DNA of 64,000 nucleotides from Mytilus californianus (taxonomy: Eukaryota; Mollusca; Bivalvia; Mytilida; Mytilidae), in the NCBI RefSeq assembly GCF_021869535.1, contig NW_026262712.1:63172100-63236099 (forward strand), read 5' to 3'. Below, piece by piece: positions 12,773 through 25,404 of the stretch. Position numbers and translations under genes: made by a program. The notes under the pieces are model-generated. The model was not told the DNA's origin. It was given only the letters and a program-made list of their open reading frames with translations, and ran no database searches. Every line of letters starts with the position of its first letter. Position 1 is the stretch's first letter.

Positions 12773-14565
12773 GGTCCAATATCCAAAATCTAAATACATG
12801 GTTAGATTCAGCATATCAAAGAACCCCAAGAATTCAATTTTTGATGAAATCAAACAAAGTTTAATTTTGGACCCTTTTGACCACAATGTGGACAAAGTTG
12901 ATAACGGGGCCCAAAAATCAAAAATCTAAATACATGGTTAGATTCAGCATATCAAAGAACCCCATATATTCAATTTTTGTTGAAATCAAACAAAGTTTAA
13001 TTTTGGACCCCGATTTGGACCAACTTGAAAACTGGGCCCATAATCAAAAATCTAAATACATGTTTAGATTCAGCATATCAAAGAACCCTAAGAATTCAAT
13101 TTTTGTTAAAATCAAACTAAGTTTAATTTTGGACCCTTTGGACCTTAATGTAGACCAATTTGAAAACGGAACCAAAAATTAAGAATCTAAATACACGGTT
13201 AGATTCGGCATATCAAAGAACCCCAATAATTCAATTTTTGATGAAATCAAACAAAGTTTAATTTTGGACCCTTTTGACCTCAATGTGGACAAAGTTGATA
13301 ACGGGGCCCAAAAATCAAAAATCTAAATACATGGTTAGATTCAGCATATCAAAGAACCCCATATATTCAATTTTTGTTGAAATTAAACAAAGTTTAATTT
13401 TGGACTCCGATTTGGACCAACTTGAAAACTGGGCCCATAATCAAAAATCTAAATACATGTTTAGATTCAGCATATCAAAGAACCCTAAGAATTCAATTTT
13501 TGTTAAAATCAAACTAAGTTTAATTTTGGACCCTTTGGACCTTAATGTAGACCAATTTGAAAACGGAACCAAAAATTAAGAATCTAAATAAACGGTTAGA
13601 TTCGGCATATCAAAGAACCCCAATAATTCAATTTTTGATGAAATCAAACAAAGTTTAATTTTGGACCCTTTTGACCTCAATGTGGACAAAGTTGATAACG
13701 GGGCCCAAAAATCAAAAATCTAAATACATGGTTAGATTCAGCATATCAAAGAACCCCATATATTCAATTTTTGTTGAAATCAAACAAAGTTTAATTTTGG
13801 ACCCCGATTTGGACCAACTTGAAAACTGGGCCCATAATCAAAAATCTAAATACATGTTTAGATTCAGCATATCAAAGAACCCTAAGAATTCAATTTTTGT
13901 TAAAATCAAACTAAGTTTAATTTTGGACCCTTTGGACCTTAATGTAGACCAATTTGAAAACGGAACCAAAAATTAAGAATCCAAATACACGGTTAGATTC
14001 GGCATATCAAAGAACCCCAATATTTCAATTTTTGATGAAATCAAACAAAGTTTAATTTTGGACCCTTTTGACCTCAATGTGGACAAAGTTGATAACGGGG
14101 CCCAAAAATCAAAAATCTAAATACATGGTTTGATTCAGCATATCAAAGAACCCCATATATTCAATTTTTGTTGAAATCAAACAAAGTTTAATTTTGGACC
14201 CCGATTTGGACCAACTTGAAAACTGGGCCCATACTCAAAAATCTAAATACATGTTTAGATTCAGCATATCAAAGAACCCTAAGAATTCAATTTTTGTTAA
14301 AATCAAACTAAGTTTAATTTTGGACCCTTTGGACCTTAATGTAGACCAATTTGAAAACGGAACCAAAATTTAAGAATCTAAATACACAGTTAGATTCGGC
14401 ATATCAAAGAACCCCAATAATTCAATTTTTGATGAAATCAAACAAAGTTTAATTTTGGACCCTTTGGACCTCAATGTGGACCAATTTAAAAACGGGGCCC
14501 AAAATCCAAAAACTAAATACACGGTTAGATTCAGCATATTAAAGAACCCCATGAAATCAAGAATA
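12773..14565. repeat. Higher-order tandem repeat, 397-bp unit of three related subunits
   Basis: The motif agattcagcatatcaaagaa recurs with its neighbouring caaa.tttaattttggaccc, at spacings of roughly 136, 127 and 134 bp, which sum to a 397-bp higher-order unit. Units line up at 12877, 13274 and 13671 and continue to about 14565. Neighbouring 397-bp units differ by only a few substitutions, so amplification is recent relative to divergence of the subunits. Confidence 0.9.
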
Positions 14566-14624
14566 AAACCCCATTGAAATTGGTCAAGAAATAAGCAATT
14601 TATAGGAAGTATCTTCTTTTGCAC

Positions 14625-14840
14625 AATCCTGTGCTATTAAATATTTCTTGCTATTGCGCAATACTGTACAATTGACAATTTCTTGCTATTACGCAATATT
14701 GTGCTATTGGATATTTCTTGCTATTGCGCAATACTGTGCAATTGAAGATTTCTTGCTATTGCGCAATACTGTGCAATTGAAGATTTCTTGCTATTGTGCA
14801 ATACTGTGCAATTGAAAATTTCTTGCTATTGCACAATACT
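14625..14840. repeat. Minisatellite, 35-bp unit, about six copies
   Basis: The unit reads tttcttgctattgcgcaata followed by ctgtgcaattgaaga, repeated with small changes. It abuts the 397-bp array on one side and A- and C-rich runs on the other. Confidence 0.9.
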
Positions 14841-15038
14841 TATTATATAATAATTTACACATCCTGTTTGGTGTGTATCTCCTACCATATAATTATTATT
14901 TGATTTTAAATATAAATCAGAAATAACCAACTTAAAATGGAAAATTTTAAAAGAAACAAAAAAGGAAAAAAAGAAAAAAAAGGAAAAAAAAATAAATCCC
15001 CCCCCCAAAATTTTTTGAACCCCCATTATGATTCATCA

Positions 15039-15600
15039 CCCCCAAACTCAATCCCAGCCTTCCCTTTGTGGTATGGTACCTTGCAGTACAATTTCAGAGA
15101 GATCCATACACTTGAACACAAGTTATTGTCTGGAAACTAGAAAAAAATGTGTTTTTTGGCCCCTTTTTGGCCCCAAATTCCTAAACGTTTAGGGCAATTA
15201 CCCCCAAACTCAAACCCAGCTTTCCCTTTGTGATATGGAACCTTGTAGTACAATTTCAGAAAGATCCATACACTTACACACAAGTTATTGTCATGAAACT
15301 AGAAAAATGCTTGTTTTTTGCCCCTTTTTTGGCCCCTTATTCCTAAAATTTGGAGGCAATTACCCCCAAAATCAATCCCAGCATTCCTTTAGTGATATGG
15401 AACCTTGTGGTACAATGTCAGAGAGATCCATACACTAACACACAAGTTATGTCTGGAAGTTACAAAAATGCTTATTTTTGGCCCCTTTTTGGCCCCTAAT
15501 TCCTTTACTGTTATTACCATAACCCCCAAAATCAATCCCAACCTTCCCTTTGTGGTATTGAACCTTGTGGTAAAATTTCATAAAGATCCATTCACTTAAA
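15039..15600. repeat. Tandem repeat, about 161-bp unit, four copies
   Basis: Copies begin near 15039, 15200, 15362 and 15522. Each carries 'acccccaaa.tcaa.ccca', 'ttcctttgtg.tat', 'aatttcagagagatccat' and, except in the last copy, 'ttggcccctttttggcccc'. Confidence 0.88.
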
Positions 15601-15636
15601 CTAAAGTTAGAGTGCGAAAACCAATGTGTCTTCGGA

Positions 15637-15654
15637 CGACGCCAGACGACGCCG

Positions 15655-15695
<41 letters not shown>

Positions 15696-15760
15696 CGGAC
15701 GACGACGACGCCAACGTCATACCAATATACGACCACAAAAAATTTTTTGCGGTCGTATAA
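15637..15760. repeat. GAC microsatellite and terminal hairpin
   Basis: A (GAC)n run at about 15637-15710 reads as poly-Arg in one frame and is not a gene. It is followed at 15726-15759 by a near-perfect hairpin built from tatacgaccacaaaaaa and its inverted copy. This order (repeats, GAC run, hairpin) suggests the 3' end of a composite transposable element that includes the upstream arrays. Confidence 0.7.
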
Positions 15761-16249
15761 AAAGAAACAAATTTACATTTATAAACGTTTATACAGGTTT
15801 ATTTGAATCAAAACATTTCAAACTGATTACAAATGACATTTGAAAAAATATAAACACTCGCTGATGTTTGGTAGAAATGAAAATATCTTATTTTAACTAA
15901 CTAAATTTACGCTCAGGAAACATACCGGAAACATACCGAAAAAAGGTCAATATATACAAAATCTATTTGCACTAAATCGAAGAGCATATATAAAAATGTT
16001 TTGCGTGAAGTTATGAAGTTATTGCACTTGAAATGCCCTTCTGATTAAATTTCTCTTTTTTGTGTTGCCAGACTCGTCAGTATTTTCAGAGAAGAAACAT
16101 TTGCCATTACCTTAACATTGTACAATCTTACTATGATCGATCAATCCTTTTACAAAACCTTACATTGAGTGAGAGCAATGAACAATTCATTATAACTTTC
16201 ATATGGTAAAGGATTAGGCCCGGTAAGACCCTTTTTTGGCCCCAAAATT

Positions 16250-16410
16250 TTTAGACGGATTTTGTCTAAAATGGAAGTGGCGGCATTTGTGTTCAGTCTA
16301 TATATTTAAATATATGTTGTATTTGATGATAATACATAACATATATAAAGATTGAGACTGAGAACGAATGCGGCCACTTACATTTTAGACAAAAACCATC
16401 TGTAAAAGGG
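16250..16410. repeat. Short inverted-repeat element
   Basis: The stretch ttttgtctaaaatggaagtgg (about 16260-16280) is mirrored by ccacttacattttagacaaa (about 16375-16395). This gives arms of about 20-35 bp around a short centre. Target-site duplications were not identified. Confidence 0.5.
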
Positions 16411-16703
16411 ACGTTTTATGGCATATTTGATAGTTTTTCCATATTCAAGCTTGAATTTGAGCGTCTTCAATGACCAAATCAGTTCAAATTTTTTACATAA
16501 ACTAATTGAATCGACTGAAGTAGATACTTAAGTGTTTAAAAAATGTCAAAAAGCTTTCATCAGATGTACTTAAAATATTAGACCAAATTAGCCCATACCG
16601 GACCATCTTCTTTTGGTTAAAACATTAATGTGACGGGATTTCATATAGTTATTATATACAGTCCTGACGTTATCAGTAGTAACATTCAATTGATGGGTCT
16701 TCC

Positions 16704-16884
16704 CAGAGGCGGATTTAGAGGGTTTTTTAGGGGGCCCGCCCCCCCCCCTTTTGTGGGAAAATTTGTTTGATTATTTAGGGAATCACTGAAGCAAGACTGG
16801 AGCGGGCCCCCTCTTAGCAGTCAGTGCCCCCCCTCCCCCCCCCCCCCCCCCCCCCCCTTATGAAAAATTCTGTATCCGCCACTG
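16704..16884. mobile_element. Miniature inverted-repeat element, 181 bp
   Basis: It begins cagaggcggatttaga and ends tctgtatccgccactg, an inverted match of about 15 bp. It contains long C runs. The flanks show ...cttcc on the left and cttcc... on the right, a possible 5-bp target duplication. Elements with GGCGGAT ends of this kind are widespread in bivalves; the transposase superfamily is not determined here. Confidence 0.65.
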
Positions 16885-17050
16885 CTTCCGTGCTTTTTAA
16901 TTGATCACAAAGCGAAGAGTGAAAACAAAACAGTTGTCGCAAAACCTTTCTTTTTGTTATGATACATATTTGCATATACAGTTAACATATAATGTACAAT
17001 AACAAACGATATATGCATAGACAAATGGTTAAAATATATATAATACAACA

Positions 17051-17427
17051 TCATTTTACAAAATGTTTTGCGTGTTCATGTTTCTGTAAGTCCTGTTTAT
17101 ATTTGTATGAACTATCACACTTAGAACACTTGTAAGGTTTGACGTCAGAATGAGATATCTGATGGATTCCTAGTTTATACTCTGATATGAAGGACTTCCC
17201 ACAAACTTTACACTGGTATTTGTCTTGTTCTGAGGAGTGGTATATCTGGTTGTGATACTGAAGCCCTGTAGCAGATTTAAACATTTTGATACATTTGATA
17301 CAGAATTTGATATGCTTGTGATTGGTAATAAGGTGATCTTTCCATGAATCTTTATCCCGAAACCATGCTACCTTACAAATCCGGCAATTTAGTCTGATAA
17401 CATCAAGGGGATTTACCATCTCATTTC
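17051..17427 (-). CDS. E5: class A four-finger terminal exon
   Basis: The acceptor gtatttgtattctttcag precedes GAAATGAGATG, phase 1, for 124 residues. Fingers start CRIC, CIKC, CKVC and CSKC. The first has Trp residues in AWF and SWKDH with CX13H spacing. The third (KSFISEYKLGIH) matches E4 in its helix, and the last (SYKYKQDLQKHEHAKH) keeps a full His pair. E4 and E5 look like the closest pair in class A by finger 3, finger 4 and the QKHE.xKH tail. An ATG occurs three codons in, but the frame is also open into the intron, so it is not a start signal by itself. Confidence 0.88.
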
Positions 17428-18477
17428 CTGAAAGAATACAAATACACATTTACTTTATGTATAAAAATGACTTTGAAAAATGACGAATATGTAGAAACTA
17501 ATAGCAAATTCAAACCATATTCGACTTCAAATAATTAACACGTGGCCATCTTGTATTGCAAGTATGTTAATCAAACTTTTACTCATCTATTATTTAATAT
17601 GTACAATGTTATTATTATTATATGCTTGTACGCATTTGTTACTTGACAAGGTGAGTGTAAAATTATAATTTTTCAAACAACGTTGTTGTACTAGTGTTTA
17701 TTAGTTTCATAGTACAACAATACAACAATGCTGTAATATTTTCTAATTATTCGCTATTTCTTAAATCTTAATAGAAAAAAATAAACAAAAAACAGAATTC
17801 TAAATGTAATGGACCAATTTATCATCTTTACAAAAATACAAAAAACAAATGCGGCCCACCACTTATTCTACCATGAAGCAGCTAACTGCGTCCTTGTGTG
17901 GAGAGGCAATTTGGGAATCCCCTGATCCCTTGGAAGGGTAATACTGTTGAAATACAGAAATCTCACTGCAGAACAAAATTTATGACGTTTTAAGAGTTTC
18001 ACATTTCAAGCAGAGCAGGAAAAGACCACAGTTTATTTATTTTGAATAATTGGCCTATGCAGCCATTACAAAACTCATCAAGTTCCGTCTCTACCGAGCT
18101 CTTATTATTATATTAATATTGTTATATCATTTTAAATTCGCTTAATTTCATTTTCACTTTTTATTAGCATATGCGTTTAGTCTAAACATAATGTCATTGA
18201 AATAATTTCTCTCGCTCTCAATCTACTTAGTTTACTGGTTTTTATACATTTCAATATTCTATCTCTGTATCCCTGCTTATGATATAACTCGAACAATCGT
18301 TGCAGAAACATGTCTTCTTTCGTGTACACAACACTGAAACCCAGTAAAATAAAGTTTTAACCTTCAATTGAAACTTTTATCTGACAAATCTTTATCACGA
18401 CTCGTTTCCACGGTGTCGGATATATATTAACATTTTAATCTGGTATGTGACCTGAGCATCGTTGTAAATATAACGGA

Positions 18478-18692
18478 ATTTGATAAGACTGTCGTACAAG
18501 TGAGAGGTTTAGCGCTATAAAACCAGGTTCAATCCACCATTTTCTACATTTGAAAATGCCTGTACCAAGTCAGGAATATGACAGTTGTTGTCCATTCGTT
18601 TGATGTGTTTTGTCATTTGATTTTGCCATGTGATGAGGGACTTTCCGATTGAATTTTCCTCGGAGTTCAGTATTTTTGTGATTTTACTTTTT
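18478..18692 (+). repeat. Dispersed repeat, copy 1
   Basis: It contains ccaagtcaggaatatgacag, ttgttgtccattcgtttgat and ttcctcggagttcagtattt. A copy in the opposite orientation lies at about 43400-43640. It has the appearance of a retroelement 3' tail, but no coding part is present. Confidence 0.6.
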
Positions 18693-19399
18693 TTTTTCTT
18701 TTTTTTTTAAATCTCTGGATATTCCCAACATCGCAGAGGATTATAGTGTTGTTAACAATTGCCATGTTTCTGTCTGTTTTTCTTCGACTTGTGGTTTACC
18801 CCTTGCTTTCTTTTCCCTCGTTCACTCTTACATTGACAACAAATCGAAACACGGGTAAATGAAGTGAGGTAATACAATAGAAGTGGCTCTGACAATGGTA
18901 ACTAAAATAAAATTTCATATCACCATACACAAGGACAGGTGGAACAAAATCGAACAAATCTAGAAAACCAAGCAGACAAGACAAATATCAAAATCAATAA
19001 AGACAAAACAACCTAAAAGCTTTGTAAATCAATTCTTTTTTACAACTAGGAGATATATCACACTTTTTGTAAATTTTACAGTTGCATTGACCAATGGTCA
19101 AGAAACCAAAAATATATCAAATTGAACATGCATGTAGCGGTATTGAAGTTTGAAGTTCCACCTTCTTACTGTCGAACAGCTCCGAAAGAGTCAAATAATA
19201 ACTGCAGGACATTTTCCACACATTATCAGACTGATATTTGTTATACAAAATATAAAAATAATAATATATAATTGTCAGATATGTAGTCCTGCTATAACTA
19301 GAGACAAGCGCAGGGGTTAGGATAGTCTGGTCTGCAAACACTATAGGTGAACCAGGTGTGTCGATAGAGCATTAATAAGTGTCTCAATCTATATATAAA

Positions 19400-19510
19400 T
19401 AGAAGATATGGTATGATTGACAATGAGACAACTCTCCACAATAGACCAAATGACACAGAAATTAACAACTATAGGTCACCGTACGGCCTTCAACAATGAG
19501 CAATGCATGA
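19400..19510 (+). repeat. Dispersed repeat family R1, copy
   Basis: It reads gatatggtatgattgacaat ... gagacaactctccac ... aggtcaccgtacggccttc ... aacaatgagcaa, the plus-oriented consensus form of R1. The copies at 2872-3010 and 10086-10215 are in the other orientation. Confidence 0.7.
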
Positions 19511-20775
19511 ATCACAAGTCATACGGATCCAAATTCGAATCATATACAATAGTAACATATAACGAAGAAAGTGTCAAAGCCTGGATCAGGAAGGTTAGTG
19601 GAGATGAAGAATTTGTAATAGTTTCAAGCGTTCTTCTGCATAACAACCTAATACAATTTATCATTTTGTACTCATTCGTCAAATGATTTGTTCACGTTTG
19701 GTACTGGCTGGTTTAAGCATTTGCGTTCGGAAGAATGGTCAATGACATACCAATTTACAACATCTTTTATACTATATCAAGGAACGAAATTGCCAATATT
19801 TCGAGGACAACTGAAAAAGATGTAGTAATAGATTTTACAAGTTATGGTGGCATTAGAATATCTACTCTTACATGCATTTCCTTCTTCGTGTGTATTTGCA
19901 AACGCTTTTTGAATGCACCTTTGAATACCAAATTCTCCCAACCTTGGAAAATTATGAAGTCATTTGACGTCACAAATATCCATACTCTATTCATAGATGC
20001 AGAGACGTATCTAATTGTACATGACCATTGTGTAGAAAGCAAATGTCACCCTTCCATATCTTTTGTATTCCGTGTAATAACTGATAATTAACGAATGCAG
20101 GTCTCTGTGCGATACCAGTGGATTACTTTCTAGAACAATATTTAAAATCGTGTCTATTAAGAATGGATGGGTTGCCGCAGCTAAATAACTGTATTCAGTT
20201 GAAAATTTGTCATATATTGAATTGGTCTCTTCAGTACTCAAGTTGGTCCAGGTAACGGAAATGGCCATAAACAGTCGAACAATATAGACATATGTTTTAT
20301 CAAATAATTGTACAATTATACATAATAACAAAAGTCAAACATACAAAATCAGAGAAAAAAATGTCATCGAAATTAATATACAACGAAAACCAAATTAAAA
20401 AAAAAAACATTAAATAATCGGTCACAGATTTTCTTTCTACTTTTTTTCTATCCATAGTTGCAAATTATGTACAGGTATATTATGTACTATTATAAAATAT
20501 ACAAAAATATAATTTGAAATTGAATCACAAATTTTACATTAAAACACCAACCAGTGCTTAAAAGCAATAGCTAGTAACATTTCTTTTTTTTTCTATACCT
20601 CATAATTATCCAAATTCAAGATAAGATGGGTTTTATGCAAGGACAATTTTAAAAGGAACAAATTATATCTGACTTATACAATTATTTAAAAAAAACGTTG
20701 TTCTATGCAGAATTGTCTTTCAAATGATGAAGATAAATGAACACATCATATAAGTCAACATGTCTGAAGGTTGTT

Positions 20776-21158
20776 TCATCTATCCGAATGTTTCACAAGG
20801 TTGTGATTATGTAAATCTTTCTTGTATTTGTAACACTTGTTACATATCATGCATTTGAAAGGTTTGCGAGTGGAATGTGATATTTCATGCACTCTTAGTT
20901 TATATTCAGATATAAACAGTTTCCTGCAAATTGTACACTTGAATTTTTCCTTCTCGGATGCATGGTATATTTTCTTGTGGTCTGAGAACCCAGTGTGAGA
21001 TTTGAATATCTTGCAGCACTTCTCACAAATGGCATATACATCTGCTTTATGATATGTCAGCATATGTGTCGTCCACGCATGCTTATCCGGAAACCAAGGC
21101 TGGTGGCATAACTTACAATTGAATAATACCTGGCTGCTGGCAGACATCAGTGACTCGT
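20776..21158 (-). CDS. E6: class A four-finger terminal exon
   Basis: The acceptor tatcttttag precedes ACGAGTCACTG, phase 1, giving 126 residues. Fingers start CKLC, CEKC, CTIC and CMIC. The first is CHQPWFPDKHAWTTH with CX13H spacing. The second is CCKIFKSHTGFSDHKKIYH. The third is close to E4 and E5 (LFISEYKLRVH) but has Arg instead of Gly after the second Cys. The last finger is CYKYKKDLHNHNLVKH. Related to E7, with which it shares the HQ.xFPD finger-1 core, so the two are probably a local duplication. Confidence 0.88.
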
Positions 21159-22598
21159 CTAAAAGATAAAAAAAAAACATTTATGTAATACTTCAATCGA
21201 ATCAAATGAAACAAGTCATCTCTATCATGTTCATTTTATTATAACCCATTTTAATACAAAAACACATATGGAAAGATATTGGTTAAGTTTATAGTACCAG
21301 ACGAGAACATCGGGATTAATAATAAACGTATCAGAAGACATTTTGTCGAGACATAAAGCAAGAGGAGTGAAGTCCGAGACAAAATTACATTATTAAGCAC
21401 ATCATCTGACATCAGTGTATACACGTATTCTCATCAAATCTAATAATGTCTGTTTTAATGAAAACTATTATAATTTTTCTCTTTTCTCAATGAATAAAAT
21501 AAACGGTTGACGGTAAACTCACAATAAGAATGCAACAAATCAACAGTGAAATATAAATTTAAAATTCAGTCTACAACGAAAATTGTACAGCTATACAACT
21601 TGATTTACTGATATTCATTTAACCAGGGAATCGATAACAGACAACAAATACTTTTGCGGGTGGGACTGAAAAACGACTCTCGTATCATATTGTTTTTTTT
21701 TTATATATATTTTATCCCGTAAACATTGAAATGTTTGATGATTGCCTATAGATGGCAGCAGCCATCATGAAAAAAATTCTGAATTTCTGGAACACTAAGA
21801 TCAAAAGTGCATTCATATTCTCCCGGAATACTTCCTTCACTCGCACAAGATAACTTACAAAGGATTTTCAAGAAAAATGATGTAAAGATGGCATTTTTCT
21901 CAACGTTCAGCTATAAAATTTGGTGAATAATTCAAAGTATTTGTGATCTTACATAGTAAAAAAAAAGTATTAACAAAACTCCAAGGTAAATTCTGTCTGA
22001 TGAGCAATCATACAAAATCTTATTTTTTATTATATTTCTAATTAATTTTAATTTGTTTTGCAAAAATTCCAGTACAATTTCCCTATGTTTCCTAGACAAA
22101 GAATTCTAGTAAAACACATTTTTTCGTTGTAATTAGTAACACGACGTATGTCACGTGTGAAGCTGTTTACCCTTTTGATGCCACTAAATTCTTTCACGAT
22201 TTTTATCGTGTTTGCTAATCACCTTTGTTTTCTGTGTGTTATTTTAAGGACTTTTTATTATCATTTTTTTTTTGCAATTGTGATGTTTGTCCTCCAGTTT
22301 TGCCCATGGTATTGTCTATTTTTTTAAATATAGAGTGATATAAAAAATCAATTCGACATAAAAGTTAATTTCATGAATGTTTTCAACCAAACGATGTATG
22401 ACCATTTCAATGCATCAGGAAAGCATAATTCGTAGCAATTATAACCAGAAACTTTATTTCGTCCATCAGATATCAAGCAAAACAATTAAATGATATTTAC
22501 AATATTACAAATAATTTAATACCTTCAGCCCGAAAGGGTTACAAAAAATGCAGGTTACAGATTAAAAAGTAAAAAAAAAATAATACATAAACACACTT
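21159..22598. other. Intron/spacer between E7 and E6
   Basis: A degraded relative of the retroelement tail repeat R2 lies at about 22130-22330 (taacacgacgtatgtcacgt ... gctgtttacccttttgatgc). A plus-strand TTTATT near 22452 is a possible AATAAA for E7, about 150 bp beyond its stop. Nothing else is recognisable. Confidence 0.5.
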
Positions 22599-22996
22599 TT
22601 AAATCTTTTCGTCTGGTACAACACATTTGAGTTCATGTTTAGTTAAATCTTTTTTATATTTATATCCTTTTTGGCATTTTCTGCACTGGAATGGTTTTTC
22701 ATTGGAATGTGCTCTTTCATGGAACTCCAACTTGTATCTGGAAATAAAAGATTTAAAGCACACTTGACAAGTGTATAGCTGTTTTGTAGAGGGAGAACTG
22801 TGGTGAAGTGAATTGTGATCATTATATCCTGTGAAAGATTTAAACGTTTTGCAGCACGGTTCACACATCGCACAAAACTCCGTCTTGTGGTTGATAATTT
22901 GATGAATTTTCCACGCATTTCTATCCGGAAACCCCATCTGGTGGCAAATCTTGCAACTGATACTGTACATTTTCACCTCTTCAACAGAGGCAAAGT
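22599..22996 (-). CDS. E7: class A four-finger terminal exon
   Basis: The acceptor catttatttttccag precedes ACTTTGCCTCTG, phase 1, for 131 residues; a 9-codon leader precedes the first ATG (about 22970). Fingers start CKIC, CEPC, CQVC and CRKC. Finger 1 is CHQMGFPDRNAWKIH, matching E6. Finger 3 (SFISRYKLEFHERAH) keeps Lys at helix position +3. The last finger is KGYKYKKDLTKHELKC, a C2HC variant with three residues between His and Cys, followed by a short acidic tail VVPDEKI. Confidence 0.88.
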
Positions 22997-24143
22997 CTGG
23001 AAAAATAAATGAATAATATTATAAAATAATTTAATCAAAAGATATACTGAAATGTGAGAATATTAATCTGTCACACAAGTACTTTATAGTATGGATACAC
23101 TTAACCGTATTCAAATCTGTCAACTCGTTTACATAGCATCAACATTGGCCATTTTCTAATCTAAAGGACTATGGATAATTTCATTGTTCGTACACCAAAA
23201 TAAAAAAATTACTTCATTATTGGTTGAATTCCAATGGTTTAGGACGTAGTAAGCCGATCATAACGTTTTGGTGTACGCGTGTGAAAATATTCCCTAGAAT
23301 TAATTAGATTCCGAAACGGGGAATTATCTCCAAGTGTATATTTTTATCTAAACATTTGCTAGTTTCAATATTACCATCTTTAAATAGAAATGGCTACACA
23401 TTTTTACTCTGTGTTTCTTTTTATCAATTGATTTCAATTGAGAGCGTCAAATACTTTATAAAACCATATAATTGTAAATACCCAAATGAACGGGGGGGGG
23501 GGGGGGGGGGGAAACAAGACAAATAAGCTGGTTGTAGTCAGTTGCTCTAGATATTTTTAACAACTGTCTAGCTGAACGTCTTTCTCTTCCGCTAACCATT
23601 TTCAAATCATCCTATATTTCTAATAAGCATACTACTATTTTTTTTTTCAAATTATCCTTTAATATATTGATTTCTGTTTTAAAAATACATGCACTTGAAA
23701 CCAAAAGAATTTTATCAGTTAATCTATTTGATGAATGATTACGACAAATATGTCTTATTTTCGCTGTGATCATAAACACATTTCATTCCCTACAAGTTTG
23801 TTTTAAACCAAAGTACTTCTCTGGTTTTTGTACGAGTAACTAGATTTGTTTTCATTCTCCGTTAAACGAAACAAGGAAATTACGTTAAGCAAACACAAAA
23901 TTTGACAACGATTATGTGCATAGATGACACTCCAACTCATTAATATCGATTTGCAGTTAACTGATGACCTCGCAATAAGTTCAGAATATTTGTTTAGGTC
24001 CTCTGTCCACAAGATTTCATTTGGTATATTTTTGTTAGTTGTCTAATGAACGAGTAATCAGCATTCAAAGAAGATTTAAGGGATGGAGTTCTTGTTCGTG
24101 ATTTTAAAATTAAATTAACAATTTTGTATGCGTTCTTTCATCA

Positions 24144-24545
24144 TTGAATGTAAAGCATACAATGCATTCATTAATGTACACTGCGTCCAGCCACAGTAGG
24201 CAAGTAAATTGCACACAACATTCATTCTCGAGGTCAGTAAATAAAATCATTCATCGAATACAATCTTACACTGCATTCATTCATGCAGTTAAATCGTACA
24301 TTCCATCCATCCATGCAGTTAAATCGTACACTACATTTACCCATGTAAATAAATCGTATACTGAATTCCTTTGTGGTCAGGTAAAGCGTACACTGTATTA
24401 ATCCATGCAAGTACATGTATATTGTGCATTGCATTCATCCATGCAAGAATATGGTACACTACATTCATCCATGCAAGAATATATAAAGTACATACCATCT
24501 ATCCATAAATGATCCATGCAACTAAATCGTACACTGCATTATTCT
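24144..24545. repeat. Degenerate minisatellite, about 30-bp unit
   Basis: The motif aaatcgtacactgcattcat followed by ccatgcagtt recurs about a dozen times with frequent substitutions and variable spacing. Confidence 0.75.
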
Positions 24546-24654
24546 ATCATTAAGCATTCACTTTTGACAATGAGCAAGTCCTATGGAATTATACATATTT
24601 CCTGTTTGCAAAGTGGTAGTTTCGTGTGCAATGACATTAAAGTTGATTTCAAGG

Positions 24655-25310
24655 TGTACTAAAGAGTCGGAAGATACCAAGGGGACAATCAAAACTCATG
24701 AGGTGAGGGTGTAGATGGGGTTTTACAGAATAGAGAATAATGGGCAAAAAATATAAAGAATAGAGAAAAATGGACCAAAAAAAATAAAGAATAGAGAATA
24801 ATGAGGTGCTAAAATATAAAGAATAGAAAATTATAGGCAAAAAGTATAAAGAATAGAGAAAAATGGCCTAAAAAATTAAAGAATACAGTAATGAAGGACC
24901 CCCCATCAAGACCATCATAAGTCGAAGAGAAATTTATAACGCCATAGTAAAACAAAAACCACGAAAAGACAAACAAGTTCATTATTAAAACTAAAAACTG
25001 AGCAACACGAACCTCACCAAAAACTGAGAGTGATCTCATGTTCCCCGGAATGGTAAGTAGATCAAGTTCCACAAATGCGTTACTAAGTGACTAGGCATCA
25101 CGCATTCGCGACTGGTAATTGTCTCTTATCCAACCCCAAGACAAACACTGTTTATTACCGTTGGAAACGACACAGACATTGCAATAATAAAAAGTACAAA
25201 GTACATCACTGAAAAATAAAGCAAGAGCAACACGAATCTCTCTACGCAAAACTAGGGGCGATCTCAGTAGCTCCGAAAGGGTAAGTAAATCCTTCTCCAC
25301 CTTACTTTTT
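24655..25310 (-). repeat. Two R2 retroelement-tail copies in the minus orientation
   Basis: Blocks with gagcaacacgaacctcacca ... ctgagagtgatctcatgttc and agcaacacgaatctctctac ... ggggcgatctcagtagctcc are reverse-orientation relatives of the R2 tail at 26890-27125. The first also keeps the ataccaaggggacaatcaaa end. An unrelated tandem motif lies inside at 24724-24890. Confidence 0.6.
24724..24890 (+). repeat. Dispersed tandem motif R3 (aatagagaataatgg), copy 1
   Basis: The motif 'aaagaatagagaataatggg' recurs about five times at roughly 30-40 bp spacing. Copies also occur at 37972-38050 (opposite orientation) and 63640-63790. Confidence 0.75.
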
Positions 25311-25404
25311 CAAAATCGAAAAAAGAGGACGGGATAGTGGTTACGACAATTGAAACATATCCCTGGTCATCTCCGACACAGATATGAGATAACAGTTAAC
25401 CAAC

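Larger units (their letters stand above)
11175..17050. other. Intron/spacer between E5 and E4, the longest gap
   Basis: A 62-bp imperfect duplication lies at about 11390-11505 (ttaattctct...ttttctaagtg twice). A degraded R1 copy follows at 11515-11680. A composite tandem-repeat region fills 12770-15760 and short inverted-repeat elements lie at 16250-16410 and 16704-16884. The near-identical open frames of 101 codons at 12877, 13274 and 13671 are products of the tandem array. Confidence 0.6.
17428..20775. other. Intron/spacer between E6 and E5
   Basis: It contains a dispersed repeat at about 18478-18692 and an R1 copy at 19400-19510. The open frames 19417-19686, 19735-20091 and 20011-20331 overlap on both strands, show no recognisable domain and partly derive from repeats. 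I do not call them genes. Confidence 0.55.

Noticed and set aside
12877..13976. Three near-identical 101-codon open frames in a row, looking like a tandem gene family
   Set aside because: They follow the 397-bp tandem repeat exactly. The reading frame is a by-product of the repeat and no domain, splice or start context is present.
15612..15806. Arg-rich open frame
   Set aside because: The poly-Arg tract is a (GAC)n microsatellite read in one frame.
16829..16857. Long C run, and the G runs at 23491 and 26423, as regulatory G-quadruplexes
   Set aside because: They are homopolymers inside or beside transposon-derived sequence and their lengths may be assembly-dependent.
19735..20331. Overlapping open frames of 106-118 codons on both strands
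   Set aside because: Neither shows a recognisable domain and they overlap each other. The surrounding sequence contains an R1 repeat. I cannot support a gene.
24724..24890. CRISPR-like spacing of short repeats
   Set aside because: Units are degenerate, spacers are not unique, and the same motif is dispersed elsewhere in this eukaryotic sequence.
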